Source: Roseomonas sp.
Lineage (GTDB): Bacteria; Pseudomonadota; Alphaproteobacteria; Acetobacterales; Acetobacteraceae
Assembly (NCBI GenBank): GCA_020249265.1
Contig: JADCGA010000019.1
Span: 62,001 to 126,000 of the forward strand
Length of the DNA stretch: 64,000 nt
Direction of reading: 5' to 3'
Each line of letters begins with the position of its first letter. Position 1 is the first letter of the stretch. Below the pieces are notes generated by a model, which was not told the origin of the DNA, did not search any database, and was given only the letters and a program-made list of their open reading frames with translations. Position numbers and translations under genes: made by a program. This document shows positions 44,246-51,624 of the stretch, piece after piece.

Positions 44246-44797
44246 TCAGTCCTTCCCGAAAGTCTTGGCGCCAAGCACGCGCTGGCCAATCAGGGTTGCG
44301 GTGGGGCGAAAGGTATTGAAGGCCAGGCGAATGGTGGCATTCACCGTGGGCGCGATATCTTCCGGCGTATCGGCGCGGCGCACCAGCGTGCCCATGGCTT
44401 CCAGCACGGTTTGCGTTGCATTGCCCATGGGCACTTGCGCTGGATTGAATTCGCCAAAATCACCGCGCATCGTCACCAGCATCGGCATCGGGCAGCGATG
44501 CATGGTGGAAAGCGAGAGCATATTGATGCAATTGCCAACGCCGGAAGATTGCATCAGCAAAACACCCTTCGCCCCACCAAGCCAGGCACCTTGCAAAAGC
44601 GCGATGCCTTCTTCTTCGGTGGTCAGCGTCACCACTGTCATTTCATTATCGGCAAGGCAGCGCCGGATCAGCCGGGAATGCCCGGCATCCGGGACCAAAG
44701 CCACTTGCGTGATGTTGTGAGTCTTGAGCAGGGAATAAATCTGATCCGGCCAATCGGCCGCAGCGTCAGGCGCCTTGTCATTTGCGTGCTGGTCCAT
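44246..44797 (-). CDS. Thiamine-diphosphate decarboxylase alpha subunit (sulfopyruvate decarboxylase ComD-like)
   Basis: About 183 residues starting at the ATG at 44795-44797. It holds the pyrimidine-binding half of a split ThDP enzyme: the catalytic glutamate region TTEEEGIALLQGAWLGG and the motif LLMQSSGVGNCINMLS are characteristic of ComD/phosphonopyruvate-decarboxylase alpha chains. It is the first gene of the minus-strand operon ending with MmgE/PrpD, and is divergent from the arfB locus. Confidence 0.82.
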   Translation of the reverse strand: MDQHANDKAPDAAADWPDQIYSLLKTHNITQVALVPDAGHSRLIRRCLADNEMTVVTLTTEEEGIALLQGAWLGGAKGVLLMQSSGVGNCINMLSLSTMHRCPMPMLVTMRGDFGEFNPAQVPMGNATQTVLEAMGTLVRRADTPEDIAPTVNATIRLAFNTFRPTATLIGQRVLGAKTFGKD

Positions 44798-44883
44798 GGT
44801 TTCCCGTTCCTTGATCGGCCCAACATCCTGCGCCCGGGCCTTCATGGCAAGACAGGGCGGGCCAAGATGTTCTATGAAACCGC

Positions 44884-44997
44884 ATGATCCGCATCACCCC
44901 CGCCATCGCCATTGCCGAACAGGAGCTGAAGGAAGCCTTTCTGCGTGCCTCGGGCCCTGGTGGGCAAAATGTGAATAAGTCCGAGCCGATTTCATGA
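44884..44997 (+). pseudogene. Truncated 5' end of the resident arfB (peptidyl-tRNA hydrolase) gene
   Basis: Thirty-seven codons that begin MIRITPAIAIAEQ and contain the catalytic release-factor motif SGPGGQNVNK at residues 23-32, then run into SEPIS and a TGA. This is a clear ArfB/YaeJ N-terminus cut after residue 32. The break point is about 44980-44985. The stop overlaps the start of the complete arfB-like gene (ATGA at 44994-44997), so translation of this stub could drive translation of the second copy. Confidence 0.8.
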
Positions 44998-45416
44998 TCC
45001 GCGTTACGGGGTCAATCAGCATTGACGAGGCGGAACTCCACGAGGATTTTCTGCGGTCAAGCGGCGCGGGCGGGCAGAACATCCAGAAGGTGGAGACGGC
45101 CGTCCAACTGCGATTCGATGCCGCAAACAGCCCGAACCTGCCTGACGGGGTGAAGGCCCGCCTTCTTCGCTTGGCAGGTCACCGGGCAACGCGGGAAGGC
45201 GTCATCATCATCACCGCTCAGCAGCACCGGACACAGCATCGGAACCGGGAAGATGCGCTGGCCCGCCTGCTCGAATTGATCAAAGAGGCAGCGCGCCCAC
45301 CGCCCCCGCCTCGTAAGAAGACGCGACCGACTCTTGCCTCAAAGGTCCGTCGGCTTCAGGGCAAGGCGCTACGCTCGACCCTCAAGCGCGGGCGCGGACG
45401 ACCAGATATAGACTGA
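44994..45416 (+). CDS. arfB: Alternative ribosome-rescue factor ArfB-like peptidyl-tRNA hydrolase
   Basis: A complete 140-residue ArfB. It has the GGQ domain (RSSGAGGQNIQKVETAVQLR), the following ITAQQHRTQHRNREDALARL, and a basic C-terminal tail (RKKTRPTLASKVRRLQGKAL) that enters the empty mRNA channel of stalled ribosomes. It hydrolyses peptidyl-tRNA on non-stop ribosomes. It starts inside the stop of the truncated resident arfB. Protein similarity to the stub is high over the first 32 residues but not identical, so it is a diverged copy, probably brought in with the following ars-like genes. Confidence 0.88.
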   Translation: MIRVTGSISIDEAELHEDFLRSSGAGGQNIQKVETAVQLRFDAANSPNLPDGVKARLLRLAGHRATREGVIIITAQQHRTQHRNREDALARLLELIKEAARPPPPPRKKTRPTLASKVRRLQGKALRSTLKRGRGRPDID

Positions 45417-45512
45417 GTGATAGAGGCAGTAGTGACCAGCATCCCCAACGGTCGCTGCGGTAGCCTCACGTCGTCGGCCTGGCGTGCCATGCCCTACGGG
45501 GTGAACCAGACC

Positions 45513-45558
45513 TTGACAGCACGTATTATATCGTTATATCCAGAATTATGGATACAAC
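45513..45558 (+). promoter_or_regulatory. Promoter and operator overlapping the arsR start codon
   Basis: TTGACA (45513-45518) and TATATC (45535-45540) with a 16-base spacer make a good sigma-70-like promoter whose start point would fall at about 45547-45548, at the A of the arsR ATG. The inverted repeat GTTATATCC (45533-45541) / GGATACAAC (45550-45558), matching at eight of nine pairs, covers the -10 and the start codon. No Shine-Dalgarno site precedes the ATG. This suggests a leaderless, autoregulated arsR message. Confidence 0.55.
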
Positions 45559-45919
45559 CCATGCAGCCGAAGCTTTCGGCGCCCTCTCGCAGGAAAACCG
45601 CCTGGCGGTGCTGCGCCTCCTCATTGAGGCCGGTGATGGGGGTATGCCAGCCGGAGACATTGCGCGTCACTTCGGCGCGCCACAGAACACGATGTCCTCT
45701 AACCTCGCCATCCTTGCCCGGGCGGGGCTTGTCACCTCGCGGCGGGACGGCCGGTCGGTAATCTACGCCGCCGACTACGCTGGGCTACGGAGGCTGATCG
45801 CCTTCATGCTCCAGGACTGTTGCAAAGGGCTCCCAGAAGTCTGCGCGCCCTTGCTCGACGCCGAACTGGCGCCCGCTGCCGCACTCTGCCGCCCAACAAT
45901 TCTATCATCGGAGATTTGA
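45548..45919 (+). CDS. ArsR/SmtB family transcriptional regulator
   Basis: A 123-residue winged-helix repressor. DTTHAAEAFGALSQENRLAV and HFGAPQNTMSSNLAILARAG (recognition helix) followed by the wing RRDGRSVIYAAD are typical. Cysteines occur in the C-terminal part, with a vicinal pair in MLQDCCKGLPEVC and another in AALCRP, a plausible trivalent arsenic or antimony site. It lies two bases upstream of the flavoprotein gene and probably represses its own operon from the operator over the start codon. The exact inducer is inferred. Confidence 0.88.
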   Translation: MDTTHAAEAFGALSQENRLAVLRLLIEAGDGGMPAGDIARHFGAPQNTMSSNLAILARAGLVTSRRDGRSVIYAADYAGLRRLIAFMLQDCCKGLPEVCAPLLDAELAPAAALCRPTILSSEI

Positions 45920-45921
45920 CA

Positions 45922-47325
45922 ATGCCCGACGCCATCCGCGTTGATCGCACTTTGCCAGTCGTCATCATTGGGGGCGGCCCGGTCGGCCTCGCCGCTGCCG
46001 CTCACCTCATTGAACGCGGTCTGCGAGCCTGCGTCTTTGAAGCCGGGTCCGAACCAGGCACCGCTGTCCGCGAATGGGGGCATGTGCGCATGTTTTCGCC
46101 ATGGCAGTTCAACCTGGATGCTGCGGCCCGCAGGCTCCTTGAAGCCACAGGTTGGAAAACCCCGGACAGCGGCGCCTTTCCCACAGGCGCCGATCTCGTA
46201 GCCTTATACTTGGCGCCGTTGGCCGCTACACTGGCGAAAGCAGGTGCTGACTTCCGCTACAACGCGAAGGTGGTTGGCGTCTCCCGTCGTCACCACGACC
46301 GCTTGCGTGAAGGACAGCGCGCCGCTGGTCGCGGGCGGGATACCGCTCCCTTCGTGCTGCACGTAGCCAGCGCTGACGGCAGCATCCAGGTGGTCGAGGC
46401 GAGCGCGGTGATCGACTGCACTGGCACATGGACCAGTCGGAACCCAGCCGGTGCGCATGGCCTTCCGGCGCCCGGTGAGGCCGCGAATGCCGACCGCATC
46501 GCCTATGGCATCCCCGACATGCTCGGCATCAGTAGAAGCACCTATGCGGGCGCGACGACGCTAGTGCTGGGCGGTGGCGATTCCGCAATGAACGCCGTGC
46601 TTGATCTCGTCGCCTTGGCCCGGCAAGCGCCGAATACGCGCATCATTTGGGCATTACGTCGCCCGCTGGCCGAGGTGAACTTCGGCGGCGGCGATGCAGA
46701 CGGTCTGGCGGCTCGCGGTGCGCTTGGCGCACGGGCAAACGCGCTGATCGAGTCCGGGCAGGTCCAGGCGCTAGCGCCCTTCCTTGTCCATGGGATCAAG
46801 CGCGAAGGTGACCGGTTGCTGGTCCATGGTGACCGGGGCGGCACTGCCGATACAGTGCTCGCAGACCGCATCATCGTAGCCACCGGCTTCCGGCCTGACC
46901 TCTCGTGGCTTGGGGAGATGCGTCTTACGCTCGATCCCGCCGTGCAGGCCACACCCTCACTGGCTCCGTTGATTGATCCCAACATCCATTCCTGCGGCAC
47001 GGTCCGCCCGCATGGCGAGGCCGAGCTTCGGCACCCGGAGGAGCCGGGCTTCTATGTGGCAGGCATGAAGGCATACGGCCGGGCGCCGACCTTTTTGTTG
47101 GCAACAGGCCACGAGCAGGTGCGCAGCATCGCCGCCCACCTTGCCGGTGACGTTGCTGCCGCCCGGCGCGTCGAACTCGTTCTGCCCGAAACCGGCGTCT
47201 GCTCGACGCAGCGCCCCGCGTCTGTATCGGCCGCGACGGGCGAATGCTGCGGCCCCGACCGTGTCTCCGCGCCGGTCCGCACGCCTGTCGTCACAGAGGC
47301 GTGTTGTGGTCCTATTCCCCGCTAA
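45922..47325 (+). CDS. FAD/NAD(P)-binding flavoprotein with Cys-rich C-terminus, ars-associated
   Basis: About 467 residues from the ATG at 45922 (GGAG eight bases upstream). The FAD motif VVIIGGGPVGLAAAAHLIER, the NAD(P) motif LVLGGGDSAMNAVLDL and IIVATGFRPDLSW place it among group B flavin monooxygenases/thioredoxin-reductase-like proteins. The last 45 residues carry five cysteines (427, 442-443, 461-462) in TGVCST, ECCGPD and ACCGPI, a tail suited to soft-metal binding. Linked to an ArsR regulator, it may oxidise or reduce arsenic compounds, as suggested for ArsO-type proteins. No arsB, acr3 or arsC is present. Function remains inferred. Confidence 0.7.
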   Translation: MPDAIRVDRTLPVVIIGGGPVGLAAAAHLIERGLRACVFEAGSEPGTAVREWGHVRMFSPWQFNLDAAARRLLEATGWKTPDSGAFPTGADLVALYLAPLAATLAKAGADFRYNAKVVGVSRRHHDRLREGQRAAGRGRDTAPFVLHVASADGSIQVVEASAVIDCTGTWTSRNPAGAHGLPAPGEAANADRIAYGIPDMLGISRSTYAGATTLVLGGGDSAMNAVLDLVALARQAPNTRIIWALRRPLAEVNFGGGDADGLAARGALGARANALIESGQVQALAPFLVHGIKREGDRLLVHGDRGGTADTVLADRIIVATGFRPDLSWLGEMRLTLDPAVQATPSLAPLIDPNIHSCGTVRPHGEAELRHPEEPGFYVAGMKAYGRAPTFLLATGHEQVRSIAAHLAGDVAAARRVELVLPETGVCSTQRPASVSAATGECCGPDRVSAPVRTPVVTEACCGPIPR

Positions 47326-47485
47326 GCTTCGCGACAGTCTCATGATATCAGCGATGAAATGTTACCGTCGACGAAGTGTGTGCCGCAGCGTGGGTGGCAG
47401 TTAAACATCTGTGCAGACCATCGGACTGCCTTCAAATGTATGTTCTTTACCTCATCCGTCATCGGAAACTCTGCACATTGGCACA

Positions 47486-47538
47486 GATCAAAGCGCGGCG
47501 CCGTCAAACGCCTGCGTCGCGGCACAACTGAAGATTGA
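47486..47538 (+). pseudogene. Probable 3' tail of the resident arfB gene
   Basis: In one frame the sequence reads RSKRGAVKRLRRGTTED and stops at 47536-47538. This is the composition and spacing of an ArfB C-terminal tail (basic, ending in acidic residues). It lies 19 bases before the terminator shared with the convergent HU gene, where an intact arfB would end. The upstream part of the frame (47326-47485) shows no ArfB similarity, so the middle of the resident gene seems to have been lost. Confidence 0.5.
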
Positions 47539-47556
47539 AAAGCATCAAAACGACAC

Positions 47557-47591
47557 AAAAAAAGGCGGTGTCCCATCGGAACACCGCCTTT
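47557..47591 (-). terminator. Rho-independent terminator of the HU gene
   Basis: AAAGGCGGTGT (47561-47571) and ACACCGCCTTT (47581-47591) form a perfect 11-bp stem with a nine-base loop. On the minus strand it is followed by a run of seven T, making a classical terminator 16 bases after the HU stop. The plus-strand side also ends with TTT, so it may act weakly for the arfB side. Confidence 0.85.
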
Positions 47592-47607
47592 GCTGGAAAG
47601 CGAAGGA

Positions 47608-47916
47608 TCAGGCCTTCGCCTTGCGCTTGCCCTTCTTCACGCCGGCCAGCGCAGCGCCCTTCAGCGCAGGGCTCGCCTTGAAGCGGACAGTGGCGCCAGC
47701 CTTGATTTGCACCTTTTCACCGGTCTTGGGGTTCAAGCCAGTGCGCTTCGGGGTTTCGCGCACAGCGAAAGCACCGAAATCAGGAATAGTGAAACGGCCG
47801 GAGCTGACAATTTCAGTCTTGATCGCGTCAATGATATCAGCGGCAAGCTTGCCCGCAGCAACCGCAGACATATCGCCGGATTTGGCGATCACATCAGTGA
47901 GGAACTTCTTCGACAT
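47608..47916 (-). CDS. HU/IHF family DNA-binding protein
   Basis: About 102 residues from the ATG at 47914-47916 (GGGAGAATCG upstream). It has the HU fold: MSKKFLTDVIAKSGDMSAVA, the GRFTIPDFGAFAVRETPKRT arm region and GEKVQIKAGATVRFKASPAL, followed by a short lysine-rich tail (GVKKGKRKAKA). It bends and compacts DNA in the nucleoid. The RNPKTG-type arm tip is seen as LNPKTGEK. The Lys tail extends the usual 90-residue length. Confidence 0.93.
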   Translation of the reverse strand: MSKKFLTDVIAKSGDMSAVAAGKLAADIIDAIKTEIVSSGRFTIPDFGAFAVRETPKRTGLNPKTGEKVQIKAGATVRFKASPALKGAALAGVKKGKRKAKA

Positions 47917-47943
47917 GGTTCGATTCTCCCGTAAGAATGCCTT

Positions 47944-47972
47944 GGCATAGCCGAGGATTCGGCGCTTGTCAG
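47944..47972 (-). promoter_or_regulatory. Candidate HU promoter
   Basis: On the minus strand CTGACA (47967-47972) and TATGCC (47944-47949) are separated by 17 bases and lie about 30 bases upstream of the HU start. Match to consensus is moderate, so this is a tentative call. Confidence 0.35.
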
Positions 47973-48095
47973 CAGGTGAAACCTCTTTTTTTGCGTTCTT
48001 GACAAGAAAATTCCATAACCGCAGCGCGAAGACTCCGGCGCGCCATGCCTGGCCGCGCAAAAAACCCTGATTTCCTCAGAACTTGCCAGCACGTA

Positions 48096-49067
48096 TCAAT
48101 TGATTGAAGCACCCGATGCCCTGACAATGGGTGTCCATTTCGCGGTCTCGGTGCGCATGAAACCGGCCAATTCCTCGGGCGTACTGGGCGCGGCCTCCAG
48201 CCCATGGCGCGAGAGATGCGCGACAATCTCAGGGTCACGCAGCGATTCGACCAGCGCTTCATTGACCCTTGTCACAATCGGCCTTGCCAGGTTGCGCGGC
48301 CCCATCAGCGCATACCAATTGGCTACTTCGTAACCAGGCAAGGGTCCCGCTTCCGCAATGGTAGGTGTATCCGGCAAAAGGCGGCTGCGCTGCGGCAAAG
48401 GAACAGCCAAGGCGCGCAGCTTGCCGGCTTCAATCTGGGGCAGCACAGTCGCCGCCGTGGCGATCGAAAAATCCACCTTCCCTGAGATCAAATCAGTGAT
48501 CAATTGCCCGCCACCGCGATAGGGCACATGCACCGTGCTGATCTTCGCCATGGAATCAAGCAAGGCGCCGCCCAAATGGCCCGCGCTGCCAACACCAGAT
48601 GAACCATAGGTCAATTGATCGGGCCGCGCGCGCGCCGCCGCGATCAATTCCGGCAAGCTCCGCCAGGGCCGATCCATGGGCACAACAAGGATATTGGTGA
48701 CCTCAACCGAACGCGAAATTGGCGTCAGATCGGTCATGACATCAAAGGGCAGCTTCGCCAGAATGGGGTTCAGCACCAGGGATGCAATGGTGCCCATCAT
48801 CAGCGTATGGCCATCGGATGGGGAATTCACGGTCGCTTCGGACGCCAGATTTCCCCCAGCCCCTGGCCGGTTCTCCACAATGATGGGCTGGCCCAAAAGC
48901 GCTTGCAGCTTACTCGTCAGCGTACGCGTGGTGATATCCGTCCCGCCGCCGGGCGCGAAACCCACCAGGATGCGAATCGGGCGTTGCGGATTCCACGTGG
49001 GTTGCGCGGAAAGCGGCGCGGTGACAAGCAGGGCGGGCGCGGCCAAAAGGCTACGGCGTTTCAACAT
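48096..49067 (-). CDS. Tripartite tricarboxylate transporter receptor (Bug/TctC family), no. 3
   Basis: About 323 residues from the ATG at 49065-49067 with GGAAGG upstream. The signal peptide is MLKRRSLLAAPALLVTAPLS, and the core shows LVGFAPGGGTDITTRTL, ENRPGAGGNLASEATV and GSSGVGSAGHLGGALL. Periplasmic binding protein for an unidentified carboxylate. It is an orphan, divergent from another Bug gene, and its product is different enough from the neighbours to be an independent paralog. Confidence 0.92.
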   Translation of the reverse strand: MLKRRSLLAAPALLVTAPLSAQPTWNPQRPIRILVGFAPGGGTDITTRTLTSKLQALLGQPIIVENRPGAGGNLASEATVNSPSDGHTLMMGTIASLVLNPILAKLPFDVMTDLTPISRSVEVTNILVVPMDRPWRSLPELIAAARARPDQLTYGSSGVGSAGHLGGALLDSMAKISTVHVPYRGGGQLITDLISGKVDFSIATAATVLPQIEAGKLRALAVPLPQRSRLLPDTPTIAEAGPLPGYEVANWYALMGPRNLARPIVTRVNEALVESLRDPEIVAHLSRHGLEAAPSTPEELAGFMRTETAKWTPIVRASGASIN

Positions 49068-49176
49068 GCGCTTCCTTCCTTTCCCGGCCATGCGCTTTGA
49101 CGCTGGCGCAAATCATGCTGTTCTCTGTCCCCGTTCATAGCCGGCCAAGCAGTGCCGCGCCAGCCAAGGGGAAAGC

Positions 49177-50163
49177 ATGTCGGGAAACAACATCGCGCGC
49201 CGTCCGATTCTTCTTGTGGGGCTAGCGGGGCTTGCCGCGCCGCGGCTGGCGCGTGCCAGCACCTATCCGGAACGTCCGATCCGGCTGGTGATCCCCTTTG
49301 GCGGCGGAGGACAAACCGACATCGTTTCCCGTTTCACGGCGGAAGCCTTGCAGCAGCGGCTGGGTCAGCCGGTGCTTTCAGATAATCGCCCCGGCGGGGC
49401 GGGGAATCTGGCCGCCGAAATGGTCGCCCGCGCGCCAGGTGATGGCTATACGATACTGGTCGCGACCATGGGCACGAATAGCGGGCTGAATGCGCTGCTC
49501 TATAAATCCGTGGGGTATGATGCGCAGCGCGATTTCACGCCGGTTGGCATGTTCTGCACCACGTCAAACCTGCTTGTGGTGCACAACTCCATCCCCGGGC
49601 GCGATTTCAACGAAGTCACCGCCTGGATCAAGGCCAATCCCGGCAAATTCACCTTTGCCTCAGCGGGCGTTGGCGCCATCACGCATCTGATCATGGAAGA
49701 TATGGGCGCGCGGCTTGGCCTTGATATGGTGCATGTCCCCTATCGCCAGACCACCAATGCCATGACGGATCTGATCGCAGGGCGCGTCCATGCGCGCTGC
49801 CTTGGCCTGCCGGAAGGCGAGCCGCTGCGCCAGGTGCAAAGCGTGCGCCCCGTGGCCGTCACCACCGTTGAACCGCGCCCCGAATGGCCCGGCGTGCCCA
49901 CCATGGGCCAGACGATTCCGGGCTTTGAAGGGTCAAGCTATTTTGGCCTCGCCGTGCCGTCCCAAACCCCGCGCGAGATTGTGGTCCGGCTGAATGCCGC
50001 CCTGCGAGAGGCCTTGGCCGATGAAAAGGTGCGCGCCGCCTATAAGCGCGTCGGCGCTGATCCGGCTGAGCCTGCCTCGCCAGAGGATTTCGCCGCGCTT
50101 GCCAAGCGTGATGGCGAACGCTGGGCGCCGCTGATCCGCCGGCTCAATCTGGTGGCGGAATAG
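49177..50163 (+). CDS. Tripartite tricarboxylate transporter receptor (Bug/TctC family), no. 4
   Basis: A 328-residue Bug protein. MSGNNIARRPILLVGLAGLA acts as signal with cleavage after ARA, then LVIPFGGGGQTDIVSRF, DNRPGGAGNLAAEMVARA and FASAGVGAITHLIMEDM. It is divergently arranged with Bug no. 3, 109 bases apart, so the two could share a regulatory region. No TctA or TctB is near. GGGGAAAGC precedes the ATG. Confidence 0.92.
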   Translation: MSGNNIARRPILLVGLAGLAAPRLARASTYPERPIRLVIPFGGGGQTDIVSRFTAEALQQRLGQPVLSDNRPGGAGNLAAEMVARAPGDGYTILVATMGTNSGLNALLYKSVGYDAQRDFTPVGMFCTTSNLLVVHNSIPGRDFNEVTAWIKANPGKFTFASAGVGAITHLIMEDMGARLGLDMVHVPYRQTTNAMTDLIAGRVHARCLGLPEGEPLRQVQSVRPVAVTTVEPRPEWPGVPTMGQTIPGFEGSSYFGLAVPSQTPREIVVRLNAALREALADEKVRAAYKRVGADPAEPASPEDFAALAKRDGERWAPLIRRLNLVAE

Positions 50164-50218
50164 AAACATTGGCGAAAAGGGGGCTGCCCGCATCGCGCGG
50201 CTGCGCTAGAATAACGGC

Positions 50219-50902
50219 GTGAATATCCTGGCACCCCCCCAGCCGCGGCTGGATATTGAAGTCGCCTTCGACCTGATCTGCCCATGGTGCTATCTGGGCG
50301 TCAGAAGGCTGCGCCGTGCCTTGCGGGCTAGGCCGGATATCATCCCGGAACTGGGCTGGCGGCCCTTTTTGCTCAATCCGGATATTCCTCCGGGCGGTGT
50401 TTCCCGCGCGGAATTCGTCGCGCGCAAATTCGGCGGTGAGGATCGCGCACGGCGCCTGCAAAATGCGCTGACCGAACTTGGCCGGGCCGAGGGGATCAGT
50501 TTTCGCTTTGACCTGATGGGTCGCGTTCCCTCCAGCATTACCGCGCATCGCCTGGTGCGCTATGCCGTGCGGGAAGGCCTGGGCGAAATGATGGTGGAAG
50601 CGCTGTTTTACGCTTATTTCGCGGATGGGGCGGATATTGGCGACCCCGTTCCGCTTGCCAGGATAGCCGGGCGCATTGGCCTTGACCCCCATGCAGCGTT
50701 GGCCTTCCTCCGCTCCAGTGAGGAGGCTGAGGCGGTGCATACCGAAAACCTCCGCGCCCATAGGCTGGGTATCAATGGCGTCCCCTGCTTCATCATTGCC
50801 GGGCAGCAAGCCATCGCCGGCGCGCAGGAACCCGAAGTGCTGGAAAGGCTGCTGGATGTGGCGCTTCAGCAATATCACTTCAGCGGGGGCGATGGCCGCT
50901 GA
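50219..50902 (+). CDS. DsbA family oxidoreductase (FrnE-like)
   Basis: A 227-residue thioredoxin-fold protein without a signal peptide. The CPWC active site is at residues 21-24 (FDLICPWCYLGVRRL), and the C-terminal GINGVPCFIIAGQQAIAGAQ holds the cis-proline. It matches cytoplasmic FrnE proteins, which are disulfide oxidoreductases/isomerases. The start is a GTG at 50219. It is the only gene between Bug no. 4 and tRNA-Val. Confidence 0.9.
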   Translation: MNILAPPQPRLDIEVAFDLICPWCYLGVRRLRRALRARPDIIPELGWRPFLLNPDIPPGGVSRAEFVARKFGGEDRARRLQNALTELGRAEGISFRFDLMGRVPSSITAHRLVRYAVREGLGEMMVEALFYAYFADGADIGDPVPLARIAGRIGLDPHAALAFLRSSEEAEAVHTENLRAHRLGINGVPCFIIAGQQAIAGAQEPEVLERLLDVALQQYHFSGGDGR

Positions 50903-50952
50903 GGCTTGCGCCACCAGGGCCGGGCGTTTATGAGAACCTGTCAAAGTGGTGA

Positions 50953-51028
50953 GGGCGCATAGCTCAGTGGTACGAGCGCCTGCTTGACACGCAGGAGGTC
51001 CGTGGTTCAATCCCACGTGCGCCCACCA
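50953..51028 (+). tRNA. tRNA-Val (GAC)
   Basis: A 76-base tRNA with encoded CCA. The acceptor GGGCGCA pairs with TGCGCCC, the D-arm holds AGCTCAGTGGT, the anticodon stem CCTGC/GCAGG has the loop TTGACAC, giving GAC, and the T-arm holds GGTTCAATC. Confidence 0.95.
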
Positions 51029-51184
51029 TTCGCCCCCGGAGCATCCATGCCGCATTCTACCTGCGGCAGGCGCGTGACGCGGTTCTGTGCCATGGAAAGC
51101 CGGCAAGTGGTGTAGACGTTGACAGAGCAGGTCGCGTTCAGATGGCAAATCTGTACGCGTGAAGATGCGCAAAAAACAACAATA

Positions 51185-51226
51185 TAGAGCGGGCTGCGTG
51201 AACCCATGTGAACGCAAGACGCTCTA
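51185..51226. repeat. Intergenic palindromic repeat, copy 2
   Basis: A 42-base imperfect palindrome whose outer arms TAGAGCG/CGCTCTA and inner arms TGCGT/ACGCA pair. Its reverse complement matches 18693-18734 at 32 of 42 positions, including GTTCACAT and TCAC. It lies in a 258-base gene-free gap after tRNA-Val and is followed by CGCATTTT, as copy 1 is. Confidence 0.65.
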
Positions 51227-51286
51227 GAAAACGCATTTTGTTACAATGAATTGCGCGACCTTGTCGCAACCGGATGACAGCGCCAC

Positions 51287-51580
51287 ATGGACGCTATGGT
51301 CATCCTCCGTCCATCTTTTCCACGCAAAATCATGGGTTGGGCCATGCTGGTACTTGGCGTGCTTGGCCTGATACTGCCCTTCCTCCAGGGGTTTTTGTTC
51401 CTGGCCTTCGGCGTTTTCCTGTTACGAGATCAGCATGTTTGGGCTGCGCGCCGCTGGGCCTGGGTAGCCGGGCGCTGGCCCCAGATGGTCGGCAAGCTGG
51501 AAGCCATGGAAACCGGGATGGCGGCGCGGGCGCGGCACGTCGCCAGACGGATGGGGCAATTTTTGCGTCTGCGCGCATAG
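51287..51580 (+). CDS. Small membrane protein of unknown function
   Basis: Ninety-seven residues with a hydrophobic hairpin (MGWAMLVLGVLGLILPFLQG and FLFLAFGVFLLRDQ) followed by a basic amphipathic C-terminus (HVARRMGQFLRLRA). The pattern recalls the PGPGW/DUF454 class of small inner-membrane proteins, but the assignment is weak. A start at the fourth codon (M4) is possible. It is followed by a DUF423 gene 44 bases on. Confidence 0.65.
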   Translation: MDAMVILRPSFPRKIMGWAMLVLGVLGLILPFLQGFLFLAFGVFLLRDQHVWAARRWAWVAGRWPQMVGKLEAMETGMAARARHVARRMGQFLRLRA

Positions 51581-51624
51581 GCGGCGCTCTGGCCTCGGGC
51601 GCCCATGCGGCGTAAGGGCCTTTT

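Noticed and set aside
44994-45416. Reading the second arfB as a simple in-frame continuation of the first
   Set aside because: The stub ends in a stop in another frame and the second copy repeats the N-terminus and the GGQ motif, so they are two genes and not one gene with a frameshift.
50144-51217. Minus-strand frame reading through tRNA-Val
   Set aside because: It contains the well-known spurious peptide made by translating the complement of a tRNA and lies opposite the FrnE gene.
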